A stretch of DNA of 64,000 nucleotides, taken from the NCBI GenBank assembly GCA_905147135.1, contig LR990041.1, positions 9,051,907-9,115,906 on the forward strand, given 5' to 3'. The notes beneath the pieces were generated by a model. That model did not search any database, had not been told where the DNA came from, and was given only the letters and a program-made list of their open reading frames with translations. The position numbers and the translations under genes are program-made. This document shows, one piece after another, positions 43,536 to 54,865 of the stretch (positions are counted from its first letter, which is position 1; each line of letters starts with the position of its first letter). The stretch comes from Blastobasis lacticolella (taxonomy: Eukaryota > Arthropoda > Insecta > Lepidoptera > Blastobasidae).

Positions 43536-44911
43536 TCTATATATAAGAGTCCTTATCTCTACACACGTGCTAAGTTACTGAAACATGCATTAAATAGACC
43601 TCTTTACATCTTAACAGGACGAAGACAAGGAAAATCAAAGATATTAATAGAAGTAGTTAATCAAAAAATCAAAGATATTACAACTAAATTATATTCCAAT
43701 CGTCAGAAAGTGATTACTCGTACTCTGCCGTCATAGGACGAAAGGGCGCAGCTGACAGTTTTCACGAAATTATGATTTGAATACCTGGCTTAGAAAAAAG
43801 GTGAATCTGGTGATGTAAAATAAAGTGTTCAAAAGTTACAAAAACGTATTTAATGAAACTCAGTAGAAAAGGCGGTAACCGACGGCCTTAATTTAAACCA
43901 AATATTTGTGTCATGAAAGTAGATGAAAAGGCGTAAATGACACAAGTAGTAATTATGTCCAAGTAAGTAACCTTCTTAAATGACCAAATACTTGCATTGT
44001 CTGTATATTTTTTGTGTTCTAATTCCTGTTTATTTTCATTTTTACATTCGTGCCTAGTTTATTATTTCGGGGCAAAGTTTTACATTATATTTTTTTACTT
44101 CATTTTTCACATTTGTTAAATACGCCATTTTCCATTATGACGGCAGTACTAAAAGGTCTATTATGGAAAGAAAGTGGACTCCATACCAACGAAGTTTGAT
44201 CATAATTTCCATATTAATCAATCCAAGCCAATTAATTTTATAAATGCGGTTTAGAAACCAAAATCTATGTCTGTGGTTTGTCAGATTTTCGTTAAAATTA
44301 GCGTTTCAAAGTTAAATGGAATCTAAGATTTGTTTTAAAATATTAAATCCCGTGCAACAACGTCTGTTGCTATAACGGTGTAGACGGCGTGTTGCTCATA
44401 AGTGTAAACTCTATTAAAGACCGTTGGTGTTATCATTTCAAGGAACTAACGAGGCCGACAACCACGGCTACCACAACAGCTTACTGCAAATCTTAGCTCG
44501 ATAAACCATGCTCCTGACGGGTTGGAGAAATCTCTGGCTCATATGAAGAATAGAAAAGCTTCCATAGCCCATGCCATGACAGATGGTATGTTAGCGCCAT
44601 GACGGAATATCCATAGAAACTTGGAAAATAATGGGGACCCGGGGCGAACTTTTGCTCACTGAGCTATTCAACAGGATTGTAGGTTATAAAACTTATGAGC
44701 CATCCAAAAAAGCTTTTAGAACGTATACCAGAACGTAGACCAGAGACTTCGCCAGGAATGCTCCTTGTCGAAATACCAATACGGCTTCAGGCCGTGCTCA
44801 GAGTCCTCCAGGTACTCCTGAAGTACTCTGAGGGCAGCAATAGGAATCAACGTCGGCTTTACGCATTTCTTGCGTACATTACCATTATACATGACATGTA
44901 TGAAAATTTGG
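43536..44911. other. unannotated AT-rich sequence
   Basis: No feature recognised. The overlapping opposite-strand frames at 44695-45030 run into the retroposon 3' end below and are not supported. Confidence 0.45.
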
Positions 44912-45165
44912 CCGTGTGGTGTCCGGCAGAGTACCAACCCCTTGCAATCGTGGATGTCGTACAAGGCAACTAATATTTTTGGAGGCAAAATATCTAGTCT
45001 CCGAAGGCTGGAAAATGTAGCCTTTTCCATTGTTATATTTGTAACACAGCGATCTCCATCCCGCCTGCGAGCGTGAAGATTATGGCAATAACCTCCCCTT
45101 TCGTGGGAGAAGCTCTAAGTCCTGCAGTGAACTTTATTGGCTGCGATGATGGTCATGATGTATGA
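44912..45165 (+). repeat. RTE-like retroposon 3' end
   Basis: 'gccgtgtggtgtccggcaga', 'gtaccaaccccttgcaatcg', 'gtacaaggcaactaa', then after about 90 bp 'gcgagcgtgaagattatggc', 'aataacctcccctttcgtgg' and 'gtcctgcagtgaact', with a degenerate 'gatgatggtcatgatg' tail. Confidence 0.65.
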
Positions 45166-45374
45166 AAATACTGTAGCCGTAGTCAAAACCATCGTAGGCC
45201 ATACTAATTCCTTCCCGATTGCTGTAGGTGTTCAGTGCTGAGCCCTTTTTTGTTGTGCACTTTCAATTCACCTGATGGAAAGCGATGATGAGGTCGAAAA
45301 CGAATGAGGTTAATGAATGTGGAAGACCTTATGTATGTTTTGTCTTAGTAATTTCTGCCATTAATCATCTTTAT

Positions 45375-45534
45375 TACATTACATGGTATAAAACAAAGTC
45401 GCTTCCCACCGTCTGTCCCTATGTATCCGGTTTTAATGCGATTTTAGAGTGATTCAAAAAGAAGCTACGAAATAAAAATGGGTAGGTAGGAGTAGAGTAG
45501 GTGTCCGCGAACGAAGTCGCGTCGGGTCTACTAG
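45375..45534 (+). mobile_element. non-autonomous Helitron copy (family H)
   Basis: 'atggtataaaacaaagtcgc', 'ttcccaccgtctgtccctat', 'agagtgattcaaaaagaagc', 'gggtaggtaggagtagagta', hairpin 'cgcgaacgaagtcgcgtcgg' and CTAG (45531-45534) followed by T. Well preserved at the 3' end. Confidence 0.8.
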
Positions 45535-46949
45535 TTATCAATATACCTACTGCTTTACATGACTGGACATACGTGGAGGACTCTATGGATGGAGCTTTTC
45601 GCAAAATTGTCAGGTTTAGTAGGGTTAGGTATACAAATCCAAATCGTGGCCCGTTTGTCTTTTGTTTATTTACACTGACAGACCAAACTGGAACGCGTTG
45701 CTCATAGAATAAAGGCCATTGTCGTATCACGCATTGTGGAATGCGGAGCGGTGCGTAAGTGCGATAAGGTGCTAATATTGATAAAAAATTTCTTGTTGTT
45801 AAAAGCATTCCCCAAATAAAAGTCAAACTCAGCCAATTTTCTGTAAATATTTATTGTCTTTAGTTGAGTATAAAAATTAAATGTAAAATGTCAGTAGTTT
45901 AATTTTCATATTGAAAAAATATTAACGGGGTAACTTTGGATTTTTTTTATTTAGTGATGGTCATTAAATCTTTCAACTTTTAGCGATTTTGACTAGATGA
46001 GATCCATCTAATACATACTTTTTCAAGAATTTAAAACGCAATTTTCTATGTCTTAAATTGTTTGAAAAAGCCCTACTTCTGGGATACCTGGTCTTAAGTA
46101 ATTATTTTTACAGCCAAGCAAGCAATGTCTACAGCAGCGGTGATCACTTTGCATCAGATAAAGCACCTGTTCGTCTACCGACTGAATTAAAAAGTAAAAT
46201 ACTTACAACAAATATTTTATGCTTTCATACAACGATCAAACATACAAAACACACACACACTTATTGACACAAGTGTTTAGGATGCAGTTAAATTTATGTA
46301 GGAATGAGGAACTTAAAGTTGATTTTTAGCATGGTTTTATGAATCTGTCTTTTCCGTATTGGGCTATACAGCCATCAGAAAATGTGCCGTACACAAACAG
46401 GGGTTTAATGACAAGCAATTGTTATGTTCCCTTTTAGTAGTCTGCTCTTTCGAATACATATAACTGTTTACCAAAAAATACATTTTCTTATTTTAAGAAA
46501 ATTTTAACCCAGATTTATTTATTTAATGTTAACTTACCGTAAAGAGAAACTTCAGCATTTGCAGACACTTGAAGTAAACTTGTAGAGTCAAAAAAATTTT
46601 CACAACAATTAATTTCTTACATCTACATTCTAATATTAGACACTTACTAAATACCTACACTTATCTATTTTTAATTTAAACATTGATTTAAATTTAAGTA
46701 AACATTGATATTTATATTTTTGTTTTGATATGTTTTGTATTGATATTCTCCAGAGTGGTTGTCATATCAAATACAATTATTCAAACTTTAACATTATATT
46801 TCCGATTTGTTTGTAAACTAATATGTTTAGCGACATGTATGGAGTTTCTAGTCTCCGGAGAGCATCACTCCTAGGTCGTAGCTTTGTAGACATGGCTACG
46901 TTTAAAGTACACGAAGTTCTTCGTCCTCGCGATAACTTGATAACTTTAT
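45535..46949. other. unannotated AT-rich sequence
   Basis: No feature recognised apart from a short (AC)n run at about 46249-46260. Confidence 0.45.
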
Positions 46950-47150
46950 CAAGTGGGGTTTTTCGTTGTTCGTGGTTCGGTGTTTCGCGAGTCGTGCGCC
47001 CTAGGAGTGATGCGCCCCGGCGCGCCCCGGGAGCGCCACGTGACTGCCGGGCGCCGGCCTTTGTGTTTACATCCAGTGCCGCCGCCGCCCGCCCGCCCCC
47101 GCGGCCGCCCTACCCGCCTTTGGCCTTACCAAACTCATCGTGGCTTATAC
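46890..47150. promoter_or_regulatory. CpG-rich island
   Basis: Extremely GC-rich at 46985-47120, with an E-box CACGTG near 47037, a forkhead-type TGTTTAC near 47063, and upstream a near-palindrome CTTGATAACTTTATCAAG at 46936-46953. A 127-codon frame (46823-47206) spans it, but its Pro/Arg/Ala-rich middle simply follows the base composition. Reads best as a CpG-rich regulatory segment or untranslated exon. Confidence 0.35.
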
Positions 47151-47678
47151 GTAGTTGTACAGTTTCAAAATTGAAACTATGGACAACTGTTTACTGTGCA
47201 CAATAATCTATTAAATGGTAAACAAATTTATTTTATCGACATTATTTACATTTTAAATTATAATTATTAACATTAAATAAATAATAAATTTAAAAGTTAC
47301 AGCAGGTATGATGTCGTCAAAAGATCGACCTCATTTACAAATCAAATTATTTTCTTCTTCTTTTTCAACTGTTCTTTGGGCCTCTTCTGATAGGTACTCT
47401 CACTTCCGATTTGCAAATATTTAATTATCGTTCAAGGGTCTTTCACCGAAATGTAAATTTTATGTTACGGGCTCTCCGGTTGGTCAGTAGATAAAGCTAT
47501 GAAGATTTAAGTCTACCGTTGTACATAAGTACCTACATAAAATTTTAGATAAACAAGTAACACTAATGATGACATAAAAATTCAATGCAAACGGTTAATA
47601 ATTAAAATAATTATCATAAACGTACTATACTTTAAGATAGTTTTACACAAAATTCCTTTGAAGCCCAAACAGACGTAC
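47151..47678. other. unannotated AT-rich sequence
   Basis: No feature recognised. Confidence 0.45.
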
Positions 47679-47927
47679 GCGATTTCTGCGCGACATGTCT
47701 TCATGAAATTTTGGTTTCTTTACTAATGACAAAAAACTTATTTTATTATTTGTTAACAAAGGCGCAGAGCTCGCGTCACGCCCGCCGCCGCCGCCGTCAC
47801 CGCCGCGTCGTCGTCAGCGCTGATATGGTAGGTTCCGCGATCCCTTTTTTGGCGTTACGCGGTGACTACGCAGAAGCAACGCGACGCGTACGCGATTTGT
47901 AAGCGGCGACATATTGACGGGCCCTTA
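47679..47927. repeat. dispersed repeat family C, copy 2
   Basis: Shares ordered blocks with 20199-20425. It contains an extra CCG-triplet run (cgcccgccgccgccgccgtc, about 47780-47800) not found in copy 1. It abuts the family A repeat directly. Confidence 0.55.
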
Positions 47928-48190
47928 CGTTTTTAACCCCCGACGAAAAGAAGAGAAGTTTGACGTGGGTATCTGTGTATCTGTGGCTTTGTGTATCTGT
48001 CTGTAGCATCGTTGCTCAAGAACGGATGGACCAATTTGAAGCGGTTTTCTCTATTTAAAAGCCAGTTTAATCGAGTGGTTCTTAGCTTAGTTTCATTAAA
48101 ATCGGTCCAGTAGTTTAGAAAATGCTTGAGTTTAAGTAAACACGATCGGGGATTACTCGACTTTTTCTATCAATTAGGTTTGCTTGCATA
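47928..48190 (+). repeat. dispersed repeat family A, copy 3
   Basis: 'acgtttttaacccccgacga', 'gaagtttgacgtgggtatct', 'ctcaagaacggatggaccaa', 'gaagcggttttctctattta', 'aaagccagtttaatcgagtg', 'tttcattaaaatcggtccag'. The best-preserved copy. Confidence 0.7.
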
Positions 48191-48587
48191 CTTTTAAGAC
48201 AATTTATGTCACCTTAACGCGAACATGATAACTGTTAGTTGTTAGAAACATCGTCGTTAGAAAGAAATTAGAAAAATAACACCGTAAAAAATGTTAATAG
48301 TGTTTCATTTGGTATAACAAGTTTCGTTGTAACTGCAGCAACATTTAGGCCCCCTTATATACGCGGTGGCAGTCGGCAAAGCACATTATCGGGCCCGACC
48401 AGCGGACTGGAAACCGCGATAAGCGACTTTGCCGCATAAAAATGTTATAGCTTCATTCCTATTTTGTACCTATATCTACTTACACGTTCATAAATGTCTA
48501 CTCACACCACTGAGGTAAGTAACTACGAGTAATATTATTTAGATTTACAAAAACAGTGGAAGCAATTGAGCCAGTTTTAGTAAATAA
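48191..48587. other. unannotated sequence
   Basis: No feature recognised. Confidence 0.45.
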
Positions 48588-48735
48588 ATAAAATAATGAT
48601 AAATGTGATTCACACAGCTTCATCGAGCCCCAAAGTAAGCAAAGCTTGTGTTTATTTTATTTATTTAATACTTTATGCACAAAATAGTACAAAGGTGGAC
48701 TTAAAGCTTTGTGTTATGGGTGCCAGAAAATTTAT
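48588..48735 (-). mobile_element. truncated SINE (family E) split by a LINE tail
   Basis: 48600-48650 (cacacagcttcatcgagccc, caaagtaagcaaagcttgtg) and 48714-48735 (ttatgggtgccag) together match the 3' half of the tRNA-derived SINE at 57.2 kb. Between them lies the insertion described next. The tRNA-like head is absent. Confidence 0.6.
48651..48702 (-). mobile_element. 52-bp LINE-tail insertion with target duplication
   Basis: Flanked by AAAGCTTGTG (48641-48650) and AAAGCTTTGTG (48703-48713). On the minus strand it reads 'taagtccacctttgtactat', 'tttgtgcataaagtatt' and AAATAAATAAAATAAA, the tail also seen at 8.07 and 25.8 kb. Confidence 0.75.
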
Positions 48736-48902
48736 AAACGATTTACATATTTTTGAAATACTGCAGTGGCACTATGGGGCACAGTCCAGCTGTATATATC
48801 ACCGTTGCCGGCGCGGGGTGGTTGAGCTCCTGCTTTGGGTGTTTCTTTCCCACTTTCCATTACTGTTCCATTTGACGAGTGACATAATTATTCATCGATA
48901 AT

Positions 48903-49075
48903 TGATTCATCATCATATCAGCCGGAAAACTTTCACTGCTCTGCTGGGCATAGATGTCCCAAGGGATCTCTACAAAGGCCGGTCCTATGCCTGCCATCCG
49001 CATCCAGCCAATAATTGCCTCCTTTTCCAAATCTTTTGCTCCATCTTGCGTAAGGCCTACCCTCGGTGCGTCTGC
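48903..49075 (-). repeat. RTE-like retroposon 3' region
   Basis: On the plus strand 'attcatcatcatatcagccg' is followed by 'ctgctctgctgggcatagat', 'gtcccaagggatctctacaa' and 'ggccggtcctatgcctgcc'. This is the reverse of a standard 3' end whose tail is TGATGATGA. Confidence 0.65.
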
Positions 49076-50529
49076 AACGTGCTTTACCTCACGTTATTCT
49101 GCGTAATAAAGAAAATTTGAATTTTAAATTGAATTTTGCGTGCTCGTGCAGTAGTATTTTTTGTTGTTTTTTTTATTACCCAACATGGCATACTTGGACG
49201 CACTAATAGGAGACACCATAATTGTGTTAGCATATACAGTAGAAATACATACGCATATTTTCCATTTGTTGTTGTGATTAAAATACTGATAACCACCTTA
49301 CACGGCTCGTAATGGCCGCTACTGTTTTATGACGGTTGCGTGGATTGTTTCAATATATAGATAGATACGGCTGTCCAATGGCACGCTACAATCCTATGTG
49401 CTATTATTGTGTACAAGACTGTCTCCTAGTATTGTTGGTTCATAAATAACATCACATCACAAAAAAATACTCAGATCACACACAGAAAATTACTCCAAGT
49501 TTTCAATCCGTGGCATGCCATTGGCGCTTCGTTACCATGAGATAGTTCTTAGTATATCTACCGTACGAACTTTACCCCTACACACCCCTACTCTTTCACT
49601 TCCTTTACTCGCCCTACTTCCTTATTATGTGTTTTGTATTTTGTTATTTTTATAAATGTGTAGACCAAATATTATTCTATGTTCAGGCAGTGATAAATCG
49701 ATAGCTGTGCGATAAGTTACGTAACTGAGGACGCTTATCATTACACACAAATTCACTAAATACTATTCAGCACAATGGCATAATAATTGGTACCGCGACC
49801 ATCGAATAACCGCGACAAACGCCAGCGAAGAGTCAAAATATTGTCATGATACAACACAAAAGCTCATTGTTTATTTTCGCCTTCCTTGCTGTCATATCTG
49901 CACTAACACCACCATCATATTCGTCGAATTTAAATTTTTTTCTACAAGTTATCTAACAGTCGTTTCACTATCGTTATGCGTTTAGGAGATATACACTTTT
50001 AGGGTTGTCGTATCTGCAAAACAATTATGAAAAATGTTTTCTGCTATGCGCATATTATTGGGAGTACATACTCTATTCGAAATACGATATCTAGAAGACA
50101 TCTTCAGCGATTACTCAACTCGGTAAAATACCCCAGAAGTTAATCTTGCCTATATCAGCAACAGCTTAGTACGTAAACAATAGCAACACATTTAGCATTA
50201 GAAACACATTAGCGTTTCAATTTGGTGATTAAATTCTGTCGCACAACGGCCCGGCATCCGCTCCAATTCGATTACTGAGCCGACGGGTTCCGTAACCCTT
50301 TTTGTTTCACGCTGCGTCTAAAAGATTAAAACGCACAACGAAAATGATTGTAGGCCCTACTCTGTTTCCGATAATAGGTATTTTAAATTGGATCGAAATA
50401 AATTACAAATATCCGGTAATTTGTAATAATAATCATCTTGTCGTTAATGTCGCGGTTGTGCTCTCGCGAGGGCCCGGTGTCTGCCTTGACTAACCAGAAG
50501 TTGGCAGACTATGTAATTACAGTGGAGTA
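49076..50529. other. unannotated sequence
   Basis: No feature recognised. Confidence 0.4.
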
Positions 50530-50801
50530 ACTGCCACTGGGAGGCACGGCTGCGCTGGTTTGGTCACGTGTTGCGTAAGCCCCAGGGATACGTGGGAAAT
50601 AGGTGCCTGAATCTACCCGTATCAGGAAAGAGATCCCGCGGAAGGCCCAAGAAGCGATGGATTGACATCGCCGAGTCGGACGCGAGAGCCAACGGCTTAC
50701 GAACGTGAGGATGCCGAAGATTGGACAAAGTGGATAAAGCAAAGCAGGAAAGCAGACCCTGGCAGTAGCCGGGATTGTCCGCTCGGGTGATGATGATGAT
50801 G
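50530..50801 (+). pseudogene. RT C-terminal tail with TGA-repeat end
   Basis: The plus strand reads 'LRWFGHVLRKPQGYVGNR', then 'SGKRSRGRPKKRWIDIAESD' and 'ARANGLRT', then a stop. A frame shift continues 'EDAEDWTKWIKQSRKADPG' to a stop at 50788, which is itself the first unit of a (TGA)n tail (50788-50800). This is the conserved terminal part of an endonuclease-RT retroposon (LRWFGHVLR ... GRPKKRW.D ... DR.KWR...R.ADP). 5'-truncated, one frame break. Related to 56655-56765. Confidence 0.8.
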
Positions 50802-51428
50802 GTGAGTGTAGCAACTGCCATCACCTAAACTAATTTCACATTTTACTAAAGCATCAGATAATTTTATGGATCCCAAAAATGGATAGATACTTTTAATTCT
50901 TTTCGAAGATTATACTGTTTGCAACATAAAACAAAAACACCAAAATAATATCCAAGATTTAAATACTACACGCTCCTATATTTTTAAGTAATAAAAGTTT
51001 GAGGCGTTATTTTTTCAGTTTTTCAGATCAAGGATTGTTACTCACATTTGTGGAGACATTACATCAGTAAACTTATTGTTACGTTTATTTAAATAGTAGT
51101 TATTTGTTTATTGTAAATAGTATGTCTATCTAGCTAATAAAAGTAGATACAAAATGTCATTCAATAATAATTATAATGTCATTAATTATTTATTTCATTT
51201 TATGTCATTAATAATTAATGTGTGAAATGCATTGAAGGAATTGTCTATTTAATGTTTAATGTGTTTTCGTCCATTCGTACATACCCTGCTCGATTAGCCA
51301 ACGACGTAATTTGTTTTTGAATGAACCTCGTTTTGAATAAGTCCTTCCCTCATTATAAGGGTATTAATGTCGATAAATGAAATATCAAAGTATGTGCTTC
51401 TTGATATCAATTCGAAGATATTTTGATA

Positions 51429-51799
51429 TCTATATATTTAAAAGAAAGTCGTGTTAGTTACACTTTTTATAACTCAAGAACGGCTGAACCGATTTGGCTG
51501 AAAATTTGTGGGGGGGGGTAGCTTAGAACCAGGAGAAGGGCATAGGATACTTTTCATCCTTTTTTTAAAAACGAGTTATGTAAGTAGTTGTAGGGTAGAT
51601 GTTGAGTAGGTGTAAGGTAGTTGTAGGGTAGGTGTAGAGTAGGTGTAGGGTAGGTGTAGGGTAGGTGTAGGGTAGGTGTAAGGTAGGGTACTTTCCATAC
51701 ATTAGGGAGGTCATTTAAAATGGTCGCTCGGGAATAAGATAAACAGCCCTTCTTTTAAAAAACTATTTCCACGCGAACGAAGTCGAGGGCAAAAGCTAG
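51429..51799 (+). mobile_element. complete non-autonomous Helitron, 371 bp
   Basis: A|TCTATATATTTAAAAGAAAG at the left and 'cgcgaacgaagtcgagggca', AAAG, CTAG|T at the right, so it sits exactly between A and T. Interior: 'ctcaagaacggctgaaccga', 'tttggctgaaaatttgtg', then about 110 bp of GTAGGGTAGGT minisatellite (51583-51690). The 3' stem is CGCGA/TCG, partly eroded. No coding sequence. Confidence 0.8.
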
Positions 51800-52159
51800 T
51801 CTCTAATAAAGAAACTAAGGCTACAGCCATATTGTCCTAATAATTATTCCAAATTAATGGAATGGGAGCATTTAATTTTACCGTTTTGGATAATTATAGA
51901 AGCTGTTATTTAAAATAACTCATTTATGTCAGACAACATTCTTTCTTAATCAGTTTAAATATTTTGGATATTTATTTTTTAACACTTATGCACAAAATAG
52001 TACAGTGGCTATATCTGGATATATCTTATATTGACGCAATAATTTCGGTCACACCCTGTACCTTCCTTCCATATAGTAAAAATCCGTGGAGTAAAAAGCT
52101 ATTATAAAGCGCAATCATAGGTGGGGGCAGAAAAATTTATGCTAGGAATACACTGCAGA
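51800..52159. other. LINE-tail trace and unannotated sequence
   Basis: 51966-52012 (tttattttttaacacttatg, cacaaaatagtacagtgg) resembles the reverse of the LINE tail at 48.65 kb. The rest is AT-rich. Confidence 0.4.
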
Positions 52160-52590
52160 TTTTTTTTTATATATATTGCTAAGGTGGCAAACAGGCTGGC
52201 GGCCTGCCTGATGGTAAGCAATCACCGCAGCCTATGGACGTTTGCAATACCAGGGGCATCACCCACGCGTTGCCGACCCCGTAAAAACCTTTTAACCCCT
52301 TTCTTGAAGAACTCCATGGGGCTTTACTTTTGAATCACTCGCCTCGATTCTAACGGTTTTCTATTATGATGTTCGGAATGAAAAATTCAATATTTTTAAT
52401 CATACTGGCAACACCGAAAGAGATTGGTCAAAACTAGGAAAACTCAGCATCATGCATCAAAATATCGAACTTTTCAAGCCGATAAAAAATTGAAAACCGT
52501 TCAAATCGATGTGAGCGATATACAAATAAGACACCTGTACCTACCCGTATCCAGGCAGATTTCTCAGGCTTGTTAGAGTCCCGAAAATAG
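52160..52590 (+). repeat. family B-like repeat split by a MITE
   Basis: 52160-52336 has 'aaggtggcaaacaggctggc', 'ggcctgcctgatggtaagca' and 'atcaccgcagcctatggacg', the classic lepidopteran SINE-like start. 52520-52590 has 'acccgtatccaggcagattt', 'ctcaggcttgttagagt', the family B 3' end. The MITE at 52337-52519 lies between them. Confidence 0.55.
52337..52519. mobile_element. MITE, family D copy 3
   Basis: The left end 'cactcgcctcgattctaacg', 'gttttc' faces the right end 'gaaaaccgttcaaatcgatg', 'tgagcg'. Imperfect inverted repeats of about 26 bp enclose 'tactggcaacaccgaaagag' and 'aatatcgaacttttcaag'. 183 bp, non-coding. Confidence 0.7.
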
Positions 52591-53025
52591 CTGTCTTGCT
52601 CTTTAAGCTGTAGTAAACACTCGCTAACGAGGTACTGACTGGCACTCGACAGTATCTCCCGTCAGAAGTGGCCACCGGCTGCCAATTAGACCGGCTTAAC
52701 GTGCAAAGGGGACTCGATTCGCTAAGACACGAAACAAATCGAGCGCGTGCGACAGAATCAGCTTTCCAATACTGTTTTTGGGACTTCATTAAACTAAACA
52801 TAACATAACATTATTTTGTTTTTGCTACTGTGCACGTCTTTACTGCATTTAATTATCACGATCTCTCTGCTGTAGGCCTGCTGGAAGAAATTTCTTTATA
52901 GAAATAAGTTGGCCTGTTGTGTCTAATATATAATATACTTTTTGTAACAATCTTGTGTACAATAAATGGTTAAATAAATAAACTCACGTTTTTATATCTT
53001 AGAAATATTATATTTATTTATTATT
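52591..53025. other. unannotated; plus-strand LINE tail at 52930-52985
   Basis: 'caatcttgtgtacaataaat' followed by 'ggttaaataaataaa' is a LINE-type 3' tail. The rest is unrecognised. Confidence 0.4.
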
Positions 53026-53240
53026 TTTTAACAAACGAGCAGACAGCCCACCTGATTGTAAGTGGTAGCTGACGCCCATAACATCTACTACTTATACATT
53101 TAGGTTGCAGTTAACAAAAATGCAGAAGTGAGTTGCCCCTATGAAGACTAAGATTGAGGAGTGAGGACTAATTTCGCTGGCATTGTTGCTTGGCCGCAGA
53201 AATAGATAAGACTCACCAAGGCGGACTCCTAAGGTATATA
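53026..53240 (+). repeat. interspersed SINE-like repeat, family B copy 3
   Basis: 'aacaaacgagcagacagccc', 'acctgattgtaagtggtagc', 'tgacgcccataacatctact', 'cattgttgcttggccgcaga', 'accaaggcggactcctaagg'. Internally deleted relative to the 37.4-kb copy. Confidence 0.65.
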
Positions 53241-54448
53241 CCTAGGTAAGTACTGTATTGCATTTCATTGCTTCTTTTTATTGTCAGACATCGTAACAGG
53301 AGGTATTACTTTCCAATTTTTAATTCCATTTCAAATTACTTTGAACTTTTACTCGAAACCCATTTTACATCTTAACAGCTAATATAGATACAACGCTCTG
53401 TAAAAGAAATGAAGCAACAAGAAATTATTTCTTCCAAATTAAATATTTTCAATGGAACCTTAATCAGGCCTCGGCGTTCGTAAAAAGCAGAAGCCCCATC
53501 ATCATTAAGAGTGATTACTTTCGCAACTTTGACGGAGTATCAACATCGATAAACCGCTCCAGGACAAATTGTTAATATGAACCTGTATTCATCACCATGG
53601 CATTGGGATCGAATGAATGCTGCCGGGAATAATCTCGGTGGGGTCCGGAAAAATAGTCCGCGGAGGGTTGGGAGGGGAAGGGGGGAAAAGGCCTCGTTAC
53701 GCCACTTCCGCCGGATGTCGCCTCGTGATGCATTGTCGCGGAGGGTGGACAGTGATGTTTATATTTTCATCGCAAACATTAATATAGTCACTGCTAAGCG
53801 GGCCGGTTTGCGATCTTGGTAAGACTTAGTTAATGCTAGACGCATTTTTGCATACTAAGGGCGGCTTGCACCAAAGTCTTAAATGCATTTAAGTTGATAC
53901 ATAAACAAAAAACTTCATACAAAAACAACGTTAAACGTCATGCTTCGACATGTTAGAGATTTTGGTGGAAGATGCCCTAAGTGTAACTTCTACAATAATA
54001 TAAATAAGTTAACTCGTAAGTTACTTAAGAATAAAAATCAATCATAACCCCAAAATTTAATTAAGCAAATACAACAAAATATTAAACTTTGCATTACGCA
54101 GAATCACGAAGTCAGCGTAATCAATTAATATGGCTGTGACGGCAATAATAATTAGCGCGAAATAATTACGGTCTCCGGGGTGGAGGGGGCGGGGCCGCGG
54201 TATGGGAAAGCAATAATGTGGATGCGCTTGAGGTGTCTTTTCGGTCCGAGCCCCCCGGGAAATCACTGTAATCCGCGCCGTCGACGCGTCACCGGCTAAA
54301 TCTCTCGCCACTAGAGATGGGACACGGACCGTCGTTGTCGATAAATGTAAGCGTGAAAATATGGATAGCAATAACATATTACTCGATGAAGTTGTTACTG
54401 TTCTGTTTCATAGTTAGGTATACGAAGGCGTATTATTTTAAATTTTTA
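53241..54448. other. unannotated; two GC-rich unique patches
   Basis: 53600-53760 and 54165-54310 are GC-rich, unique and unrecognised. The 81-codon plus frame at 53577 is Arg/Gly-rich from composition. Possible regulatory segments. Confidence 0.3.
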
Positions 54449-54600
54449 CTAGCTTGTGCCCGCGATTTCGTCTGAGTAAAACCGATTATTACGTTCTGCG
54501 CTCGTTTCGGGATAAATTATAGCCTATGTAATATTCTAAGTTACAAGCTACATTTCTGCCAATTGTCATCATAATCTGTTCAGTAGTATTTACGTAAAGA
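54449..54600 (-). mobile_element. Helitron-like copy
   Basis: On the minus strand the right part reads 'gaaatcgcgggcacaagctag', with CTAG at 54452-54449 followed by T. Upstream are 'ataggctataatttatcccg' and 'actactgaacagattatga', blocks typical of lepidopteran Helitrons of the 51.4-kb type. Confidence 0.65.
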
Positions 54601-54865
54601 AATAATAAATTGCCATTCATCCTAATAAACTATAAAAACTTTCGCATTATAATATCATCGCTAATACAATGTATGTCACCAGTGCGTTACCAAGTCATAG
54701 ACCAAAGAAAATACTGGCGAGGAGACCTCCTGCAATCGTCAAGAATGGTGTGTAATGGGTGTTACGGGGTCGGCAATGCCCATATGATATCCTATGGTAT
54801 TGCAAATGTCTTAATAAGTCTTCATCATTATCAGCCAATATACGCCATGTTCATTTAAATTGTCG

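Noticed and set aside
44695..45030. Overlapping open frames on both strands
   Set aside because: The right part is clearly a retroposon 3' end; neither frame has recognisable motifs.
46823..47206. 127-codon frame across the CpG island
   Set aside because: Pro/Arg/Ala content follows base composition, a second frame is equally open, and no domain is recognised.
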